Positions 60,761 to 64,000 of a stretch of 64,000 nt of DNA are shown here, piece by piece. The notes under the pieces are model-generated. The model searched no databases. It worked only from the letters and a program-made list of their open reading frames with translations, and was not told the origin of the DNA. Position 1 is the stretch's first letter; each line of letters opens with the position of its first letter. The position numbers and the translations under genes were made by a program. The DNA is from Rhyacichthys aspro (lineage: Eukaryota > Chordata > Actinopteri > Gobiiformes > Rhyacichthyidae): contig CM072152.1 in the NCBI GenBank assembly GCA_036850595.1, positions 4,049,640-4,113,639 of the forward strand. Direction: 5' to 3'.

Positions 60761-61849
60761 TGCTGGTTGTTCAGAGCTCGTTAGTCTCTGGTTCTTTTCT
60801 TCAAACACAGTCATAAATACATGAGATTTTGTTTTCACATTACACAGGGTTTGCATGTTTGAGGTTGAAATGTCAGTGAAATTGTTATTTCTACAAATTG
60901 ATAAGTAAGGCTGGGGACTTAATCAAAATTCAAAATGTAAGGGTATATAGGGTATATCTGGATGTCTGTGGAATAGTTGTAAAAAGTAGTATCATAAAAT
61001 AAGTATTCAGATTTATTAAGAGCAAATGCAAGGGGGAATATTTGGGGAAAGTTTGAACTGTAAATTAATTGTCAGTCATCTTTGTTCACTTCACGGAAAA
61101 GCCCTGAAAATCGTTCTTTAGGGTAAGATTTATTTATGACTCAAGTCTAGAATGATCACATCTAAAGGTTTTTTCAGTTTTTCTATACAACCCTCTAAGG
61201 TTAAAATATATACAGTCCGTCTCAACAATGTATTTATATGAGAGCATAGGGTTAAAGTTAAAATAAAGAAGTCAGCCAAAAAATGTTTCCATGTCTTTAA
61301 CAGACTCAATCTTCAATTGTTATCATGTAGCTCACTAGCTATATCCTTTAGCAGATGTAGCCTAAAGGGCAGCTAAAATATCGTGGCACTTGCTAATGTT
61401 CTCTACCCACTCACTGACAGCACATACTTCTTCTTCTCTTGGCTTAACTTCTCTCTCCAAAATGGAGCACAATCAATCACATTTTATCAGTGGAAATTTT
61501 AACATACAGGCATGAAAACCAACAAATAATACTACCTCAGTGCCACTATTATTTCTTTTTGTTTTTGTTTTCCTTTTTATGACTCTAAAACACAGAATAA
61601 AAAAAAATAAAAAATAAATAAAATAAAAATAAATATATAACAATTTAATATAATCACTTTTAACAGATGCACAGTAGTGCTGTTCCTTATTTTGATGCAG
61701 AATGGTGCTGTGTTTGTCGTCTTCATCCCAGCCTTAAATTATATTGTAATTAAAAAGAGACAGTTAAACGGTCTTTTCTGTTCAGCAATTTAGGTAACTG
61801 CATTTGATAAGCTATAAATTGTAAGAGCATTAAAAACGTAGAAATAATA

Positions 61850-62360
61850 GCAATATGGATTTGGTGACGGGGGCTAATGCTGCGATGGGGACGTGTTTTT
61901 ACGACGGCGGCGCGGGTCACGTTGGCCACTAAACACCAGGCAGAGATCAGGCCTAAGCACTTTTAATCTTGTGAAACAAGCAATTACAAACAGTTGCATT
62001 GATTTGTTAAAAAGCTTTAGGTGACATAAATCGCTTGGTACGGAGCTTCTCGCTGCTAAACATAAATGTCAAGTGTGTTATTAATTAAGGCCTTTGAAAG
62101 ACAAGATTTAATGGAAACGATATAAAATCACAAGCAATCTTTCGGCGGGCTGTATTTCAGCCGGATTCACGCCGAGCGGCCTTGTTTTCCTGACACTGAT
62201 GGCACAGCGAACACACTCTAATGGAAGCTGTTTGTGTCCAATCACATAAATTCATCACAACTTCCACAGAGGCATTAACATATGATATGATTACAGTCCA
62301 TAAAGGTGGATGAAATATTAATGGACGCTGGATATACTGTGCAGTCACATGATCAGCCAA
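61850..62360. promoter_or_regulatory. candidate conserved element downstream of foxp1
   Basis: Unique block with CTAATGCTGCGATGGGGACG, ACGACGGCGGCGCGGGTCAC, GTGTTATTAATTAAGGCC and TTCACGCCGAGCGGCC. High CpG and homeodomain-like words in AT-rich intergenic DNA suggest a distal enhancer. Inferred. Confidence 0.38.
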
Positions 62361-62708
62361 TAGACGCCTCATGTTAAATCACACCAGTGACAGCACGCCA
62401 TGTTCAGGAGTCCATTTCTTATATTTTCTACATTTTAGGATCATTTTTCCTGGTTTTCTTCTTGAGAATCTCACAGACTGTATTCATCCTTCCACAAACA
62501 ACGTCATCAGAAAAGATAAGAAGAAGAATGGCCCAAAACTGTACAGCTGTCAGTTCAAGATGGTGCCTCAACCCAAGATTTGCAGAGCACTGCTGATGTG
62601 TTTGAGCTGGTTACAATTGACACATGAACGATGTGTAACTTGAAAGCACACTCACCGCTTTGTATTTTGTTTTTTTTAAATGCTGTTCTCTAAAAAACAT
62701 CCTTTAAA

Positions 62709-63029
62709 TAGAGCTGCACAATCAGGAAAATGTAATATGCAATAACATACTATGACATACTCTAAAACTAGGGCTAAATCAAAACTAAACAAAGATAGAA
62801 TGACGACTAAACCAAGGACTAAACCATGACTTCTTATCAAGGACTATTCTAGAATTTAACCTGGTGTTTGTTTGATTTGGTCGCACCACATTTTGATTTT
62901 ATGGTGACTGACAAAAGGTAAATAACTGCCACATGCACCATAATATTCTTCCAGTTTTGTTTTATTTTGTTTGTTTGTTTTTTTTGCTGAATTGTGACAG
63001 CGATATATTGTTATTATTGTGCAGCCCTA
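62709..63029. mobile_element. non-autonomous DNA transposon with TAGGGCTGCACAAT-type ends
   Basis: The left end TAGAGCTGCACAAT (from 62709) and the right end ATTGTGCAGCCCTA (to 63029) are inverted repeats with one mismatch over 14. The interior contains ATGCAATAAC, a series of 'actaaa' phrases and TTGATTTGGTCGCACCACA, as in the copies at 7.5 kb and 16.4 kb. No coding capacity. Confidence 0.78.
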
Positions 63030-64000
63030 CTTTTTCCACATTCATTCTAATGAAGAGTGATATCTTATTTGTGGTTTGACAATTAAAAATGGGACATTAT
63101 AGGAACATTATAGGGACAGGGGCTGTTTAAAATCAGCCTTTTGACAAGGACCTTAACATCATTACATATGGTCACCCACCTGCAGCGATTCTTCATCAAT
63201 CCTTGAACCTTGACCCACCTTGAACAGGATAAAGAGCTGCTTCAGTCTCCCACACTCTGCCTGATCATCAGTTCACCCTGTGGTGGTTCTTTCTGCTTGT
63301 TCCCTTTGCCCTGCTCCACACCTGCCACCTTCTGGGAGCCATTTTCAATAAATCACTTGGAACTGCATTTTTGTCTTTTACCTGCTCTTTTGATCCATCA
63401 GCTCCAGTTCAGTAACAGTACACTAATCTGGTCAGGCAGATGTCAGTTTAACAGGCTGTGATGAGGAAGCACAGGTGCTAAAACAGTCAAAGTAGTGGAG
63501 GGCCGTGATAGTAAATGGAAGCTTTTATTAAATTTTACAGGTTTCATCTTCATTTCAATTTGTTTTTAACCACATTTCCTCATTTTATGCCATATTATTA
63601 TCTTTGCCCTCAGTTAAACCCCATTTTGGCCCCTTTAAAAAGATAACCCCTATTTAGTGTAATTTTATCTCTTTTTAGTATAGCATTGTTCTGTATGACA
63701 TATATATATCTTTAGAATATTTTAGTGCCTTTTGTCTCTGATTTACGTGTCCAAAATATCCCCTTCCAAATGTAATGGAGGGCCAAATAAAACACTGCAA
63801 AGGGTTGTCTGTCCTAAATCCATGAAGTGGTTATGTATAGAGCCAATCACTACATATAATATATTCTCCACCCACTACTGACAGCACATGTTTTGGACAC
63901 AATCGTTCATCTTGTTAATGCAGAATTATTTGCAGCAATTACCATTTAATTTTGAAAAAAGAATCTTAGGGTCTGCTTAACTTCTGTTGCCACACCTCAC

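Larger units (their letters stand above)
1..60780 (+). other. foxp1: foxp1 transcription unit (5' part outside window)
   Basis: Forkhead box P1 is a nuclear transcriptional repressor that dimerises through a zinc finger/leucine zipper and binds forkhead DNA sites. Twelve constitutive exons join in frame without a break and give 502 residues; residue numbers in the exon entries count from the CAG at 5304. Domain order is Q-rich end (1-50), C2H2 finger (133-156), leucine zipper (about 166-194), PLNLV CtBP motif (207-211), forkhead (about 290-370) and an acidic tail. The tail (NIPLYTTAS, SSPGRSP, DYEDEP) is FOXP1-like rather than FOXP2- or FOXP4-like. By my recollection the mammalian protein is about 677 residues, so roughly the first quarter is missing to the left. 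Paralogue a or b is unresolved. The 3' boundary is inferred from a poly(A) signal. Confidence 0.95.
54821..60780 (+). other. foxp1: foxp1 3' UTR (extent inferred)
   Basis: No downstream exon or splice context is seen. The last strong poly(A) signal before clearly intergenic sequence is AATAAA at 60755-60760, followed by GT-rich sequence (TGCTGGTTGTTCAG). Earlier possible signals include AATAAA at 55082-55087 and 56964-56969, so shorter UTR forms are possible. The UTR contains T-rich tracts, two miR-9-type seed matches, a MITE at 57833-58220, a DR1-like site at 59470 and a (CTC)n repeat near 60498. Confidence 0.65.
60781..64000. other. intergenic downstream region
   Basis: No gene is recognisable. 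It contains poly(A)-rich tracts at about 61599-61640, a conserved-looking block at 61850-62360 and a small transposon at 62709-63029. A motif CCCACT(C)ACTGACAGCACAT is shared by 61407-61428 and 63871-63890. The rest is AT-rich. Confidence 0.65.

Noticed and set aside
61532..61539. let-7-type seed match CTACCTCA
   Set aside because: It lies about 770 nt beyond the best poly(A) signal, so it is probably not in the mRNA.

Overview
This is vertebrate nuclear DNA, most likely from a teleost fish. It is AT-rich, has long introns with vertebrate-type splice sites, and carries fish-style DNA-transposon debris and microsatellites. One protein-coding gene on the + strand fills nearly the whole window: the C-terminal three quarters of foxp1, a FOXP-family forkhead repressor. 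The window opens inside an intron, so the promoter, the 5' exons and the N-terminal part of the Q-rich region lie upstream. Twelve consecutive constitutive exons plus one alternative exon can be placed by acceptor and donor sites, phase continuity and recognisable FOXP1 sequence. They join into 502 codons and a TAG stop at 54818-54820. The paralogue (foxp1a or foxp1b) and the species cannot be decided from sequence alone. || Layout: 1-5303 partial intron; 5304-5454 end of the Q-rich region; 13667-13856 linker; 23778-23885 and 33176-33263 C2H2 zinc finger; 33176-33263 and 36764-36847 leucine zipper; 44030-44234 CtBP motif and Ser/Thr/Pro linker; 44531-44607, 46220-46321 and 47759-47880 (or 48149-48318) forkhead; 48636-48705, 48860-49026 and 54676-54820 C-terminal tail. 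A 3' UTR of about 6 kb probably ends just after the AATAAA at 60755-60760. The last ~3.2 kb is intergenic, with one conserved-looking block and a small transposon. || The main biological point is a pair of homologous, mutually exclusive forkhead exons at 47759-47880 and 48149-48318. The second matches the known vertebrate 'exon 18b' (FOXP1-ES type), which replaces DNA-recognition-helix residues. Both are 2 mod 3 in length with identical phases, so exactly one can be used. The surrounding introns are rich in TGCY (MBNL-type) and TGCATG (RBFOX-type) motifs. || The introns hold many stretches that look like conserved regulatory DNA, inferred from base texture only. They also hold a threefold local duplication at 29.9-31.2 kb, a probable nested transposon with a 42-bp tandem repeat at 16.4-17.2 kb, and several degenerate repeat families. 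No convincing second gene, RNA gene, CRISPR array or virus was seen.
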